Assembly (NCBI GenBank): GCA_016779325.1
Contig: JADHNU010000019.1
Location: forward strand, 1-42,236
Direction of reading: 5' to 3'
DNA length: 42,236 nucleotides
DNA from: Pseudomonadales bacterium
Lineage (GTDB): Bacteria; Pseudomonadota; Gammaproteobacteria; Pseudomonadales; Azotimanducaceae
Of this stretch, positions 7,958-16,955 are shown piece after piece. A model generated the notes under the pieces. It saw only the letters and a list, made by a program, of their open reading frames with translations. It was not told where the DNA came from and searched no databases. How positions within the stretch are numbered: the first letter of the stretch is position 1; each line of letters begins with the position of its first letter. The position numbers and the translations under genes are program-made.

Positions 7958-8374
7958 TTAGCGCTTCGAGTACTGCGGACGCTTACGCGCCTTGCGGAGA
8001 CCGACCTTCTTCCGCTCCACGGCCCGTGAATCCCGGGTGACAAAGCCCGCCTGCCGCAGGGGCGAACGGAGGGTCTCATCGTATTCGATCAGGGCCCGGC
8101 TGATGCCGTGGCGAATTGCGCCGGCCTGACCGGAGGGACCGCCCCCGCGGACGGTAACAAACACGTCCAACCGGTCGGTCATTTCCGTCAGCTGAAGCGG
8201 CTGCATCACCACCATGCGAGAGGTCTGACGGCCAAAGAATTCGTCGAGCGGCTTGTTGTTGACCAGGACTCGGCCTTGCCCGGGACGCAGAAACACCCGG
8301 GCAGCGGCCGTCTTGCGGCGCCCCGTGCCGTAATTCGTTGCCCCACCCCGGGCTGCGCTAGATGCGGTGCTCAT
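7958..8374 (-). CDS. rpsI: 30S ribosomal protein S9
   Basis: S9 sits in the head of the small subunit and contacts P-site tRNA with its C-terminal tail. The 138-residue product has the family core [19 protein letters not shown], the glycine-rich [21 protein letters not shown] and the invariant basic terminus ending KRPQYSKR. It carries a slightly longer N-terminal extension than the 130-residue E. coli protein. A GAGG Shine-Dalgarno sequence precedes the ATG by 8 bases. It lies 10 bases downstream of rplM and is the second gene of the operon. Confidence 0.98.
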   Translation of the reverse strand: MSTASSAARGGATNYGTGRRKTAAARVFLRPGQGRVLVNNKPLDEFFGRQTSRMVVMQPLQLTEMTDRLDVFVTVRGGGPSGQAGAIRHGISRALIEYDETLRSPLRQAGFVTRDSRAVERKKVGLRKARKRPQYSKR

Positions 8375-8384
8375 GATTCTGACC

Positions 8385-8813
8385 TCAGAGTTCTAAGGGT
8401 TGCGGCTGCTGGGCCGCATGGGGGTGCTCCGGGCCTGCGTAGACCTTGAGCTTCTTGTAGACCGCCCGACCGAGGGCGTTGCGGGGCAGCATGCCCTTCA
8501 CCGCAGACTCGATGACGCGTTCCGGATGGGTAGCGATCATGTCCTTGAACACCACCCCGCGGATCCCACCGGGATAGCCGGTGTGACGCCAGTAGGTTTT
8601 TTGATCGGCCTTGTTGCCCGTAACCGCCACTTTCTCGGCGTTCACCACAACGATGTAGTCACCCGTATCCACATGGGGGGTGAACTCAGGCTTGTGCTTA
8701 CCGCGCAGGCGGCGTGCCACTTCCGTGGCCAAACGTCCGAGGGTTTTACCCGCAGCGTCGATGAGAACCCAATCGCGCCGCACGTCGGCCGGCTTAGTGC
8801 TTTCCGTCTTCAT
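8385..8813 (-). CDS. rplM: 50S ribosomal protein L13
   Basis: L13 is an early-assembly protein of the large subunit. The product is 142 residues, the same length as E. coli L13. Diagnostic segments are [22 protein letters not shown], the motif [24 protein letters not shown] and [30 protein letters not shown]. In E. coli, L13 represses its own operon by binding the leader. A GC-rich hairpin just upstream of this start could serve the same purpose, which is an inference. Confidence 0.98.
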   Translation of the reverse strand: MKTESTKPADVRRDWVLIDAAGKTLGRLATEVARRLRGKHKPEFTPHVDTGDYIVVVNAEKVAVTGNKADQKTYWRHTGYPGGIRGVVFKDMIATHPERVIESAVKGMLPRNALGRAVYKKLKVYAGPEHPHAAQQPQPLEL

Positions 8814-8833
8814 GGATTATGCAGTCCGTCGAC

Positions 8834-8850
8834 GGCGCCCCAACGGCGCC
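8834..8850 (-). promoter_or_regulatory. leader hairpin of rplM mRNA, possible L13 autoregulatory site
   Basis: A perfect 6-bp stem (GGCGCC at 8834-8839 and 8845-8850) with a 5-base loop lies between the predicted rplM transcription start (about 8862) and the ATG at 8813. No T run follows it on the minus strand, so it is not an intrinsic terminator. Its place in the leader fits translational autoregulation. Confidence 0.45.
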
Positions 8851-8868
8851 GGAAAAATAAGGCCGCGC

Positions 8869-8897
8869 ATATTAGCTATTCGACTCCCGGGTGACAA
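8869..8897 (-). promoter_or_regulatory. rplM: sigma70 promoter of rplM-rpsI
   Basis: On the minus strand TTGTCA (8897-8892) and TAATAT (8874-8869) are separated by exactly 17 bases. These are near-consensus -35 and -10 boxes. They predict a transcript start at about 8862 and a leader of roughly 50 bases. Confidence 0.82.
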
Positions 8898-8920
8898 GCG
8901 GGGGGCGAGCCTATTTTCGC

Positions 8921-10009
8921 CTAACTGCGCCGCTCCCGAGCGAGGTACTCATGGGACTGCATCTCCAGGAGCCGGGACGCGGTCCGCTCGAACTCAAAGC
9001 GGAGCCGCGTACCGCCGTAGAGGTCGATAATCGGCGCCGCGGCGCTGCACACCAACTTCACCCCTCGGTCGTAGAATTCATCGACCAAGCTGATGAACCG
9101 CCGGGCCGCATCTTCCTGCCGTTCCGTGAAGCAAGGCACATCACTGAGCAGAACGGTAGCGAATTCATGAGCTAAGGCGATGTAATCATTCTGACTCCGG
9201 GGCCCCTCGCACAGCGTAGAGAAGGCGAACCACACCACGTCGTCATGCATGCCGCGGATGGGGAGGGTTCGGCCCTCCACCTCCAGCTGCCCTAGGGCAG
9301 GCCCGGCGCCTCCGGTAAGGGCTTCATAGGCCCGCTCCAACGCGCCCTCCGCGGCGGGCCCAAGGGGCGTGTGGTAGAGCGCGGCCTGACTCAGCGCCCG
9401 CAAGCGATAGTCCGCGGCGCTTTGCAGTTCGAACACCTCCGTGTGGGTCTCCAGCAGCGCAATGGCCGGGAGGAAGCGACGGCGCTGAAGCCCATCCTTA
9501 TACAGGCCAGAGGGGGGCACGTTGGAGGTGGTCACCAGGGTCACGCCGCGGGCAAAGAGCGCGTCGAAGAGCTCACCAAGAATCATGGCATCGGTGATGT
9601 CGGAGACAAAAAACTCATCAAAGCAAATCACGCGCGTGCGCTCAGCCCACTGCTGCGCGACATGGGCCAGGGGGTTCGCCTTGCCTGCGTGCGCCCGAAG
9701 CGCCTCGTGGACCCCACGCATGAACCGATAGAAATGCATGCGCTGGCCGACCCCTTCGGGCAAGGCCTCAAAAAACAGATCCATGAGGAAGGTCTTACCT
9801 CGACCAACCCCCCCCCAAAGGTAGAGCCCCCGCAGCGGCGCTGCGGGGCGGTGGCCTCGGCGAAGGCGTCGCCAAAAGCCCGAGGACGCCGGAGCGGCCG
9901 CCAGCGCCCCGGCCAGCGCGTCTAACTTGCCGAGCGCTTCCCGCTGCGCCCGGTCGTCCGTAATCCGCCCCTCCGCCAGGGCGAGGTCATAGCGCTCGCT
10001 GGGTTTCAC
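8921..10009 (-). CDS. zapE: ZapE, AFG1-like cell-division ATPase
   Basis: ZapE is a P-loop ATPase that associates with the division machinery and affects Z-ring stability. The 362-residue product has Walker A GGVGRGKT, a Walker B region RVICFDEFFVSDI, the sensor-like TTSNVPPSGLYKDGLQRRRFLPAI and the conserved C-terminal GTRLRFEFERTASRLLEMQS. The open frame runs up to 10096. The GTG at 10009 is preferred because AAGGAG stands 5 bases upstream and the protein then begins at the family-typical KPSERYDLAL. It diverges from degS. Confidence 0.94.
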   Translation of the reverse strand: MKPSERYDLALAEGRITDDRAQREALGKLDALAGALAAAPASSGFWRRLRRGHRPAAPLRGLYLWGGVGRGKTFLMDLFFEALPEGVGQRMHFYRFMRGVHEALRAHAGKANPLAHVAQQWAERTRVICFDEFFVSDITDAMILGELFDALFARGVTLVTTSNVPPSGLYKDGLQRRRFLPAIALLETHTEVFELQSAADYRLRALSQAALYHTPLGPAAEGALERAYEALTGGAGPALGQLEVEGRTLPIRGMHDDVVWFAFSTLCEGPRSQNDYIALAHEFATVLLSDVPCFTERQEDAARRFISLVDEFYDRGVKLVCSAAAPIIDLYGGTRLRFEFERTASRLLEMQSHEYLARERRS

Positions 10010-10064
10010 CGAGTCTCCTTTTCTCGCCCTTTTTTCCTGGAGGGATGCTTCAATACGGGCCGCG

Positions 10065-10093
10065 ACTCTAAAGCGCTGCTTGATGCGGAGCAA
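10065..10093 (-). promoter_or_regulatory. zapE: candidate sigma70 promoter of zapE
   Basis: On the minus strand TTGCTC (10093-10088), 17 bases, then TAGAGT (10070-10065). The predicted leader is about 50 bases. A nearly identical pair (TTGTTC, 17 bases, TAGAGT) stands before mreB. Confidence 0.45.
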
Positions 10094-10116
10094 CACAACA
10101 AGGAGACCGGCAGCTC

Positions 10117-11169
10117 ATGTTCAACCTGCGCAGCCAACCCTGGGGACGCCTCGCTCCCGTGCTTGCGGGGATCGCCCTGGGCCTGGCTCTAGGCTTTCTG
10201 CTGCCGACCCAGCGCGCCCAGGAAACGGACGGCTATGCCACTGCCGTTGCAGAGGCCGCGCCCTCCGTGGTGAACATCTACACGCGCAAGCGCTTATCTC
10301 CCGAGCCCCATCCGCTTTGCGCCCTACCGCGCTTTGAGGCGCTGTGCCGCCAGCTCCCAGGACGCCGAGAGCGCATGGAAGGCGCCCTGGGCTCCGGGGT
10401 GATCCTCGAGGCCCGAGGCCTCATCCTGACCAATAACCACGTCATCGCCGATGCCGACGACATCATCGTGGTGACCGCCGAGGGCACGGAATACCCGGGC
10501 CGGGTCCTGGGCACGGACCCGAGTACGGACCTCGCTGTGCTCCAGGTGACGCCCGACGCGCCCCTGAGCCCTGCGCGGCTTCGTCGCACCCCACTGCGAG
10601 TGGGCGATACGGTGCTGGCCATCGGTAACCCCTTCGGCCTAGGGCAAACCGTCTCCCAGGGGATCGTGAGCGCGCTCGGACGCCAAACCCTAGGCACCAG
10701 CCCCTATGCGGACTTCATTCAGACCGACGCCGCCATTAACCCGGGAAACTCGGGCGGCGCGCTCATCGACAGCCACGGCGCCTTAGTTGGCATTAACACC
10801 CTGATTTTCAGCCGTTCGGGAAGCTTTGAGGGCATCGGATTTGCGCTGCCCGCGCGCCTCGCCATCGATGTAGCCAGGGAAATTGAAGCTCGGGGACAGG
10901 TCATTCGGGGGTGGCTTGGGCTGGAGGTCATCGCCGATAACGCCGAAGACGGCCTCCTGGTCACCGCCATCTTTCCCGGGGGGCCAGCGGCCCGGGCCGG
11001 TTTGCGCCCCGGGGATCGGCTTCTGGCCCTGGATGGGCGCTCGGCGCGGCATGCGCGGGAGATGGCGCAGCATATCGCAAGCCTAGCGCCCGGCAACCGC
11101 CTCGAACTTGTCATCGACCGCCAGGGCCGCCGCGCCACTCTGGAGGGGCTGGTCGGCCAACGGCCGTAG
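10117..11169 (+). CDS. degS: periplasmic serine protease of the DegS/AlgW family
   Basis: DegS/AlgW is the membrane-anchored site-1 protease that senses misfolded porins and cuts the anti-sigma factor RseA/MucA to start the envelope stress response. The 350-residue product has one N-terminal anchor helix (LAPVLAGIALGLALGFLLP). The trypsin-like catalytic triad is His108 (TNNHVI), Asp138 (STDLAV) and Ser212 (NPGNSGGA), followed by a single PDZ domain from about 260. One PDZ domain and an uncleaved anchor favour DegS/AlgW over DegP. AAGGAG stands 11 bases before the ATG. The position next to the his genes matches algW in pseudomonads. Confidence 0.92.
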   Translation: MFNLRSQPWGRLAPVLAGIALGLALGFLLPTQRAQETDGYATAVAEAAPSVVNIYTRKRLSPEPHPLCALPRFEALCRQLPGRRERMEGALGSGVILEARGLILTNNHVIADADDIIVVTAEGTEYPGRVLGTDPSTDLAVLQVTPDAPLSPARLRRTPLRVGDTVLAIGNPFGLGQTVSQGIVSALGRQTLGTSPYADFIQTDAAINPGNSGGALIDSHGALVGINTLIFSRSGSFEGIGFALPARLAIDVAREIEARGQVIRGWLGLEVIADNAEDGLLVTAIFPGGPAARAGLRPGDRLLALDGRSARHAREMAQHIASLAPGNRLELVIDRQGRRATLEGLVGQRP

Positions 11170-11173
11170 CGGC

Positions 11174-12499
11174 CTAGGGCCCTTTGTTGTGATCAAAGCC
11201 CTCCACCCGAAGGGCCGCCGCCCGAGCATGCGCTTCGAGCCCCTCCCCCTCGGCGAGAAGCACAGCGCTCGGCCCCAACACCGCGGCCCCTTCCGGGGAA
11301 AAGCCGATCAACGAGCTTCGCTTCTGGAAATCGTCCACCCCTAGGGGGGAGGAGAAGCGCGCCGTGCCAAAGGTCGGCAGCACGTGGCTCGGGCCCGCGA
11401 GGTAGTCCCCAAGCACTTCTGCCGTATAGCGGCCAAGGAAAATGGCACCGGCGTGGCGAATATCCGGCAACAGGGCCTCCGGATCCTCCACCGCCAGCTC
11501 AAGGTGCTCCGGCGCAATGCGGTTAATAAGGGCCACGCCAAGGGCCAGACTCGGCACTTCAATGAGCGCCCCCCGGGCCCGGAGGGACGCCTCGATGATG
11601 GCGCGCCGAGGGCGGGCCGGAAGCGCTTCAGCGATGGCCGCCTCTACCGCATCGAGGAGCGCGGCATCGGGGCTGACCAGAATTGCCTGCGCCGCTTCGT
11701 CGTGCTCGGCTTGGGAAAAGAGATCCATGGCCAACCAATGCGGATCCTGAGCGCCATCAGCGAGCACGAGGATCTCCGAGGGGCCAGCAATCATGTCGAT
11801 GCCCACGGGACCGAACACCTGGCGCTTCGCCTCGGCCACGTAAGCCCCCCCGGGGCCGACAATTTTATCCACCGGGGGCAGGGATTCGGTGCCAAAGGCC
11901 AGGGCAGCAATCGCCTGAGCGCCGCCCACCCGGTAGACGCGATGAACACCCGCAAGATGGGCGGCGGCCAACACGAGGGGGTTTAGCTCCCCCCCCGGCG
12001 TCGGCACGGTCACCACCACCTCCCGCACCCCAGCCACCTTCGCGGGCACCGCCGTCATCAGCACCGATGAGGGGTAGGCCGCTTTCCCCCCGGGAACGTA
12101 AAGCCCAACGCGATCGAGAGGGCGCAGGAGCTGCCCGAGCAGATTTCCAAACTCGTCCTTGTAGCGCCATTCGCTGCGTCGCTGACGCTCGTGATAGGCA
12201 GCGATGCGATCCCGAGCCAATTTCAGCGCCGCGCGCTCGGCCTCGGGGAGGCCTTCATAGGCCTCTAGGAGCGCTTCCTTCGGCACTTCCAGCTCCGCCA
12301 CGGTGCGGGCGGTAACGCCATCGAAGCGCGCCGTATAGGCCAGGAGCGCTTCATCGCCCTTGGCGCGTACCTCAGCGATGATTTCGCGCACCTGGGCCCG
12401 GACCGTGCCATCTTCCGCCAGCTCCCAATGCAGAAGCGCTTCCAAATCATCCTGGAAGTTCGGCGCCGCGGCGCGCAGCCGTTTCATCAGCCCCGTCAT
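11174..12499 (-). CDS. hisD: histidinol dehydrogenase
   Basis: HisD is a zinc enzyme that performs the last two NAD-dependent oxidations of histidine synthesis, from L-histidinol to L-histidine. The 441-residue product shows the family blocks [81 protein letters not shown] and [15 protein letters not shown], plus the late [28 protein letters not shown] containing further ligands. Its ATG overlaps the hisG stop by four bases. It converges on degS with four bases between the stops. No hisC follows. Confidence 0.98.
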   Translation of the reverse strand: MTGLMKRLRAAAPNFQDDLEALLHWELAEDGTVRAQVREIIAEVRAKGDEALLAYTARFDGVTARTVAELEVPKEALLEAYEGLPEAERAALKLARDRIAAYHERQRRSEWRYKDEFGNLLGQLLRPLDRVGLYVPGGKAAYPSSVLMTAVPAKVAGVREVVVTVPTPGGELNPLVLAAAHLAGVHRVYRVGGAQAIAALAFGTESLPPVDKIVGPGGAYVAEAKRQVFGPVGIDMIAGPSEILVLADGAQDPHWLAMDLFSQAEHDEAAQAILVSPDAALLDAVEAAIAEALPARPRRAIIEASLRARGALIEVPSLALGVALINRIAPEHLELAVEDPEALLPDIRHAGAIFLGRYTAEVLGDYLAGPSHVLPTFGTARFSSPLGVDDFQKRSSLIGFSPEGAAVLGPSAVLLAEGEGLEAHARAAALRVEGFDHNKGP

Positions 12500-13146
12500 G
12501 GGCCCACTCCTTGTTCCGCCGCCTCAGGAAGGGCGGCCTCGAGGGCCGCCAGCATGGGTCCCAGCCGGGTTTGATGCTGTTTCATGGAGGCCTTGTTGAC
12601 GATGACCCGAGCGCTTACGTGCTCGATGAGTTCAAGGGGCGCCAGCCCGTTCGCCCGAAGCGTGTTTCCCGTATCCACAATATCGACGATGAGATCGGCA
12701 AGGCCAATCAGAGGCGCCAGTTCCATGGCGCCGCCCAGCGGGATCACGTCGATCTGCACGCCACGGTCGTTAAAGTAGCGCTGGGCAACCTTCACAAACT
12801 TCGTCGCCACCCGCAGGCGCTGCCCGGGCACGGGGACAAAGGTCGGGTCTCCGGCGGTCATCAGGCGGCACCGGGAAAGCCCCAAGTCGAGGGGCTCGTA
12901 GTAGCCCTGGCCGCCGTCCTCGAGAAGCGTGTCCTTGCCCGTAATGCCCCAATCCGCCGCCCCATGGGCCACGCAGGTGGGCACATCCCCACTGCGCACC
13001 ACAAAGAGGCGCAGCTCCGGATGGCGCGTTTCGAATATCAACTTCCGGCTGCGCCGGGGATCTTCCAGCGGGTCTAGGCCCGCCTGGGCCAGCAACGGCA
13101 ACACCTCATCGAGGATACGACCCTTATTCAGGGCAAGGGTGAGCAT
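12496..13146 (-). CDS. hisG: ATP phosphoribosyltransferase, short form
   Basis: HisG catalyses the first step of histidine synthesis, joining ATP and PRPP. At 216 residues it is the short form, which lacks the C-terminal regulatory domain of the roughly 300-residue long form. It therefore normally needs the HisRS-like partner HisZ for activity and feedback control. Conserved segments are [44 protein letters not shown] and the PRPP-loop-like [18 protein letters not shown]. No hisZ lies in this window; in related bacteria it sits beside purA. It is 14 bases downstream of murA. Confidence 0.97.
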   Translation of the reverse strand: MLTLALNKGRILDEVLPLLAQAGLDPLEDPRRSRKLIFETRHPELRLFVVRSGDVPTCVAHGAADWGITGKDTLLEDGGQGYYEPLDLGLSRCRLMTAGDPTFVPVPGQRLRVATKFVKVAQRYFNDRGVQIDVIPLGGAMELAPLIGLADLIVDIVDTGNTLRANGLAPLELIEHVSARVIVNKASMKQHQTRLGPMLAALEAALPEAAEQGVGP

Positions 13147-13160
13147 GAAAAATCCTTAGC

Positions 13161-14432
13161 TTAGCCGGGGGGCGCCTTTCGTCGCGCCACCTGCGCGCCA
13201 AGGCCCCGCAATTTTTCCGTCATGGCCGCGTAGCCACGATCCATATGATAAAGGCGATCGATGATCGATTCCCCCTCGGCGGCGAGGGCAGCAATGACCA
13301 AGCTGAAGGAGGCGCGGAGGTCCGTCGCCATGACCGGCGCCCCCACCAATTTCGGCACGCCCGTAACCACCGCACTGCGGGCGTCCTCGAGGCTGATTTG
13401 CGCCCCAAAGCGCGCCAGCTCTGGCACGTGCATAAAACGGTTCTCAAACACCGTTTCCCGCACCCGACTCACCCCTGTGGCCAAGCAGGCCAGGGCCATA
13501 AACTGCGCTTGCACATCGGTGGGGAAGCCCGGATAGGGCGCCGTACGCAGGGAAACGGGCCGGGGCCGGTCTTCTAAGGCGACGGTGACGGCCTCTGCTT
13601 CCACGTCGACGCGCGCGCCCGCCTCTTCCAGCTTATCGAGGACTGCGCCCAGGTGCGCCGGCACCACCCCCTGAACGGTAACCCGACCCCGAGTAGCGGC
13701 GCCCGCAAGCAGATAAGACGCCGCCTCAATGCGATCGGGCAAGATCGCAAAGCGCCCCCCCTCGAGATGCTCAACGCCCTCGATTTCAATGCGCGCCGTC
13801 CCTTCGCCTTCGATGCGGGCCCCAAGCCTGCGAAGGAAACGCGCGAGATCGACCACCTCAGGCTCCTCGGCGGCGTTTTCGAGGACGGTATGGCCGCGCG
13901 CGCAGGCCGCCGCCATGAGCAAATGCTCCGTCCCGCCCACGGTCACCTGGTTCATCACGATTCGCGCTCCGCGCAGCCCCCGGGGCGCCCGGGCTCGCAC
14001 GTAGCCGCCCACTACTTCGAGGGCTACGCCGAGGCGCTGGAGGCCCACCAAGTGCTGATCCACGGGGCGAGCTCCAATCGCGCAGCCTCCCGGCAGGGAC
14101 ACCTCTGCGTGGCCGCAACGGGCCAAAAGCGGGCCCAGCACCAGGAAGGACGCGCGCATGGTGCGAACCAGTTCGTAGGGCGCCACGGGCTCTGCGAGGG
14201 CCGCCGCGGACAGGGCGACCACCTCATCGTCCTGCCAGCTCGCCCCTACCCCAAGGTGCCGGAGAAGGGAAAGCTGCGTGTGCACATCCTGCAAAGCCGG
14301 CACCCGCTCGAGCACCACCGGCGCCTCCGTCAGAAGGCACGCAGCGAGGACGGGCAAGGCCGCATTTTTCGCGCCAGAAACGGGCACAACCCCGGTCAGG
14401 GGCCGCCCCCCCTCCAGCACCAGTTGGTCCAT
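13161..14432 (-). CDS. murA: UDP-N-acetylglucosamine 1-carboxyvinyltransferase
   Basis: MurA transfers enolpyruvate from PEP to UDP-GlcNAc, the first committed step of peptidoglycan synthesis in the cytosol. The 423-residue product has the substrate-binding pair Lys22-Asn23 (SGAKNAALP) and the active-site loop [16 protein letters not shown]. Its catalytic Cys117, the fosfomycin target, is intact. It lies 9 bases after ibaG and shares an operon with mlaC-ibaG upstream and hisGD downstream, the standard order for this region in gammaproteobacteria. Confidence 0.98.
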   Translation of the reverse strand: MDQLVLEGGRPLTGVVPVSGAKNAALPVLAACLLTEAPVVLERVPALQDVHTQLSLLRHLGVGASWQDDEVVALSAAALAEPVAPYELVRTMRASFLVLGPLLARCGHAEVSLPGGCAIGARPVDQHLVGLQRLGVALEVVGGYVRARAPRGLRGARIVMNQVTVGGTEHLLMAAACARGHTVLENAAEEPEVVDLARFLRRLGARIEGEGTARIEIEGVEHLEGGRFAILPDRIEAASYLLAGAATRGRVTVQGVVPAHLGAVLDKLEEAGARVDVEAEAVTVALEDRPRPVSLRTAPYPGFPTDVQAQFMALACLATGVSRVRETVFENRFMHVPELARFGAQISLEDARSAVVTGVPKLVGAPVMATDLRASFSLVIAALAAEGESIIDRLYHMDRGYAAMTEKLRGLGAQVARRKAPPG

Positions 14433-14441
14433 GGGGCCAGC

Positions 14442-14675
14442 TTAAGCGCTGAGCTCCTCGGGGGTGCGGGCCACTATCGTGACCGCGTGGACCGCGCCGG
14501 AGGTGATCACGTCGCCTAGGGCTTTGTACACGCGCTGCTGACGTTTGACCCGATTGAGCCCCGCAAAGGCGGCGTCTACGACGGCAAGTTCGAAGCGGCC
14601 CGCGCCCCCAGACACGGCCACGTCGGCCTCGGGGAAGGCCGTTTGCAGGAGGCTCTTCAGTCCATCGCTATCCAT
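14442..14675 (-). CDS. ibaG: IbaG, BolA-family protein
   Basis: This is a 77-residue BolA-like protein. The family works with monothiol glutaredoxins in iron-sulfur handling, and IbaG is linked to acid resistance and to the neighbouring lipid-transport and murA genes. The BolA fold is visible in [42 protein letters not shown], with the usual LNRVKRQQ helix start. A His near the C-terminus (GAVHAVTI) is the expected metal or cluster ligand of the family. Its ATG overlaps the mlaC stop by one base (TAATG). Confidence 0.93.
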   Translation of the reverse strand: MDSDGLKSLLQTAFPEADVAVSGGAGRFELAVVDAAFAGLNRVKRQQRVYKALGDVITSGAVHAVTIVARTPEELSA

Positions 14676-15310
14676 TATGCGTCGTCCTCTGTTGTGTCCT
14701 CACCGAGCCAGGCATCGATCACCTCATCGAGGGCCCCAGGCCCCCGTGCTTCCATCGCGCTCGAAAACTGATTGCGGTACGTCCGGCCGAAGTTCACGCC
14801 GTCGAGGATGACGTTGCGCACGCGCCAGGGCGCCTCGGCGCCTGGACGGACCATATCGTAGACCACGGTGTAGGCCTTTTTGTTTTCGTCGCGGAGGGTC
14901 ATGACCACCGCCGCCCGCTCCCCCGTGGCCACGGGCTGGACGCGGGGCGGCTGCACCTCAAAGGCCTCGAATTTGAAGGCAAGAAGCGCCTTGGCATACT
15001 TGCGCCCGAGGGCCTCCCCGAAGTTGCGCGAAAAACGCGCCCGCTGAGCCGCCGTGGCCTGCGCAAAATAGCTGCCCATCACCCCTTGGGCGATGGCGTC
15101 GTAGTCGACGAACGCATCCATGCGGGCCCCAACCTCGCGGTAGAACGCCTCGAGCTCGGTGTCCTCTCGGCTTCGGTGCCGATCGATGGCCTCGAACAGG
15201 GCCGCCGCTTCCTGGCGCACCAACTCATCCGCCGCCAGCGGTGCCCCTTGGCCGCTGAGGGACAGCAGCAACGCCAAGCAAAGCAGCAGAGACTTCATCA
15301 TTTTGATCAC
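14675..15310 (-). CDS. mlaC: MlaC, periplasmic phospholipid carrier
   Basis: MlaC ferries phospholipids between the outer-membrane MlaA complex and the inner-membrane MlaFEDB transporter. The product (211 residues) has a signal peptide (KSLLLCLALLLSLSGQGAPLAADE) and the Tol-Tol-Ttg2 domain (FVDYDAIAQGVMGSYFAQATAAQRARFSRNFGEALGRKYAKALLAF; VRNVILDGVNFGRTYRNQF). I chose GTG at 15310, 6 bases after GGGAG. ATG codons at 15301 and 15298 are alternatives that lack a well-placed Shine-Dalgarno sequence. The transporter genes mlaF, mlaE, mlaD and mlaB, which normally flank mlaC, are not here. Confidence 0.92.
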   Translation of the reverse strand: MIKMMKSLLLCLALLLSLSGQGAPLAADELVRQEAAALFEAIDRHRSREDTELEAFYREVGARMDAFVDYDAIAQGVMGSYFAQATAAQRARFSRNFGEALGRKYAKALLAFKFEAFEVQPPRVQPVATGERAAVVMTLRDENKKAYTVVYDMVRPGAEAPWRVRNVILDGVNFGRTYRNQFSSAMEARGPGALDEVIDAWLGEDTTEDDA

Positions 15311-15378
15311 GCGCGACTCCCGGACGACTGCGCAAACTGAGGAACCGGAGTTTAGCATCGGCAGCGGCTCCCGGCGCC

Positions 15379-15407
15379 TTGCAAAGTGCCCACCCCTCCT
15401 CTTCAAT
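15379..15407 (+). promoter_or_regulatory. candidate sigma70 promoter of the caxA-lpt operon
   Basis: TTGCAA (15379-15384), 17 bases, then TTCAAT (15402-15407). It would start transcription at about 15414, 25 bases before the antiporter ATG. The boxes are moderate matches. Confidence 0.4.
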
Positions 15408-15438
15408 GGCCCCGCGCTCAGCCACGGATCATCCCTAG

Positions 15439-16404
15439 ATGCCCTTCCCCGAAGCCCCCTCTTTGCTCCTGACCCTCGGCACGCTCGGCGTCGGACTGCT
15501 GCTGCTGCTCTGGAGCGCCGACCGCTTCGTTGCGGGGGCGGCGGCCACGGCGCGCTCCCTGGGCGTATCACCGCTCATGATCGGCCTGACAATCGTGTCC
15601 TTTGGCACCTCGGCGCCGGAAATCCTCGTCTCCCTGGCGGCAGCCCGGGAAGGCACCCCCCTGCTGGCCGTGGGCAATGCCCTGGGCTCTAACATCACCA
15701 ACATCGGCTTGGTCCTTGGGGTGACCGCCCTGCTGGTTCCCCTGCCCGTACCCAAAGCGATTGTGCGCAAGGAAGGCCCCTGGTTCTTTGGCAGCGCGCT
15801 GCTGGCCCTTGCGGTCTTTTGGGATGGAGCGCTCTCGAGCCTGGAAAGCCTCGTACTCCTCGCCGTGCTGGCGGCCTTTGCCGTAGCCCTCCTCCGCCGA
15901 CCCGAAACAGGGGGCGCGGGGGACGACGGCGACCTCCCCACCTACGGTCGCGGCGTCGCCCTCCTTTGGTTACTCCTCGGCCTGGCCTTACTGCTTTTAG
16001 CAGCCGACCTTCTGGTTTGGTCCGCCAGCACCCTGGCGCGCGCCATGGGCGTCAGCGAGCTGGTGATTGGTCTCACCGTGGTCGCCATCGGCACCAGCCT
16101 ACCGGAGCTTGCCGCCACCGCCGGCGCCGCGCTCAAGGGCCACACGGATATCGCCGTCGGCAACGTACTCGGATCGAACATCCTCAATATTTTGGCCGTC
16201 ATGGCCGTTCCCGGCCTCTTCGGCACCTTTGCCTTGACGCCCGAAGTGCTTTACCGCGACGGCCTCACCATGCTCGGCTTAAGTGCGCTGCTTCTTGGCG
16301 CCGCCGTCTTCGGCGGCGGGCGCCTAGGCCGCCCCGTGGGCGCCCTCTTCCTCGTCCTTTGGGTCGCCTATACTGGCCTTCTTGCCCTAGAGAGCACCGG
16401 CTGA
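15439..16404 (+). CDS. yrbG: Ca2+/Na+ antiporter of the YrbG (CaxA) family
   Basis: This is an inner-membrane cation exchanger of the CaCA superfamily, exchanging Ca2+ for Na+ or H+. The 321-residue product has about ten membrane helices in two inverted halves. Each half carries the ion-binding alpha repeat: GTSAPE with NALGSNITN in the first and GTSLPE with NVLGSNILN in the second. The connecting loop is acidic (PETGGAGDDGDLP). It heads the plus-strand operon, and its stop overlaps the kdsC start (TGATG). In pseudomonads and E. coli kdsD lies at this junction; it is absent here. Confidence 0.93.
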   Translation: MPFPEAPSLLLTLGTLGVGLLLLLWSADRFVAGAAATARSLGVSPLMIGLTIVSFGTSAPEILVSLAAAREGTPLLAVGNALGSNITNIGLVLGVTALLVPLPVPKAIVRKEGPWFFGSALLALAVFWDGALSSLESLVLLAVLAAFAVALLRRPETGGAGDDGDLPTYGRGVALLWLLLGLALLLLAADLLVWSASTLARAMGVSELVIGLTVVAIGTSLPELAATAGAALKGHTDIAVGNVLGSNILNILAVMAVPGLFGTFALTPEVLYRDGLTMLGLSALLLGAAVFGGGRLGRPVGALFLVLWVAYTGLLALESTG

Positions 16405-16955
16405 TGATCGCATCTCAACCCCTAAGCCCTTCGGCGCAGGCCCGGGCTCGGCAAATCACCCTGCTTTGCCTCGACGTGGACGGCGTGCTGACGGACGGCA
16501 CGCTGATCTACACCGCCGATGGCCAGGAAGCCAAGGGCTTTAACACGCAAGATGGCGCCGCCTTAAAGCTCGCCCAGCGCCTCGGCTTTACCCTCGCCAT
16601 TATTACGGGCCGGGAATCGCCTATGGTGACCCGGCGCGCTCAGGAACTCGGCATTGAGCTGTGCTACCAAGGGTCGGAAGCCAAGGGTGAGGTCCTGGGG
16701 CGTCTAGTGGCAGACAGCGGCACCCCGCGGGAGGCCATCGCCCACATGGGAGACGATCTCGCAGACCTGAAGGTCATGCGTCAGGTGGGCCTCGCCCTAG
16801 CGCCTCGCAACGCCCATCCCGTGGTGGCCGCCTACGCGGACCTCATTACGGAAGCGGCCGGCGGCCAGGGTGCGGTCCGGGAGGCCATCGAAGCCCTCCT
16901 CGTCGCTCAGGACCGTTGGGCCGAAGCCCTCGCACCCTATCTGGAAACGCCCTAG
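16404..16955 (+). CDS. kdsC: 3-deoxy-D-manno-octulosonate 8-phosphate phosphatase
   Basis: KdsC is a HAD-family phosphatase that releases Kdo for lipopolysaccharide inner core. The 183-residue product has the catalytic motif DVDGVLTDG (Asp24 and Asp26), the threonine motif IITGRES and the late HMGDDLADLKVMRQVGLALAP. It lacks a cap domain, as expected for KdsC. An open frame extends far upstream inside the antiporter gene, but the ATG at 16404 overlaps the preceding stop and gives the right length. The lptC start overlaps its stop (TAGTG). Confidence 0.96.
   Translation: MIASQPLSPSAQARARQITLLCLDVDGVLTDGTLIYTADGQEAKGFNTQDGAALKLAQRLGFTLAIITGRESPMVTRRAQELGIELCYQGSEAKGEVLGRLVADSGTPREAIAHMGDDLADLKVMRQVGLALAPRNAHPVVAAYADLITEAAGGQGAVREAIEALLVAQDRWAEALAPYLETP

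Noticed and set aside
13653-14519. 288-codon plus-strand frame over murA
   Set aside because: It is fully antisense to a clearly conserved enzyme, with low-complexity composition.
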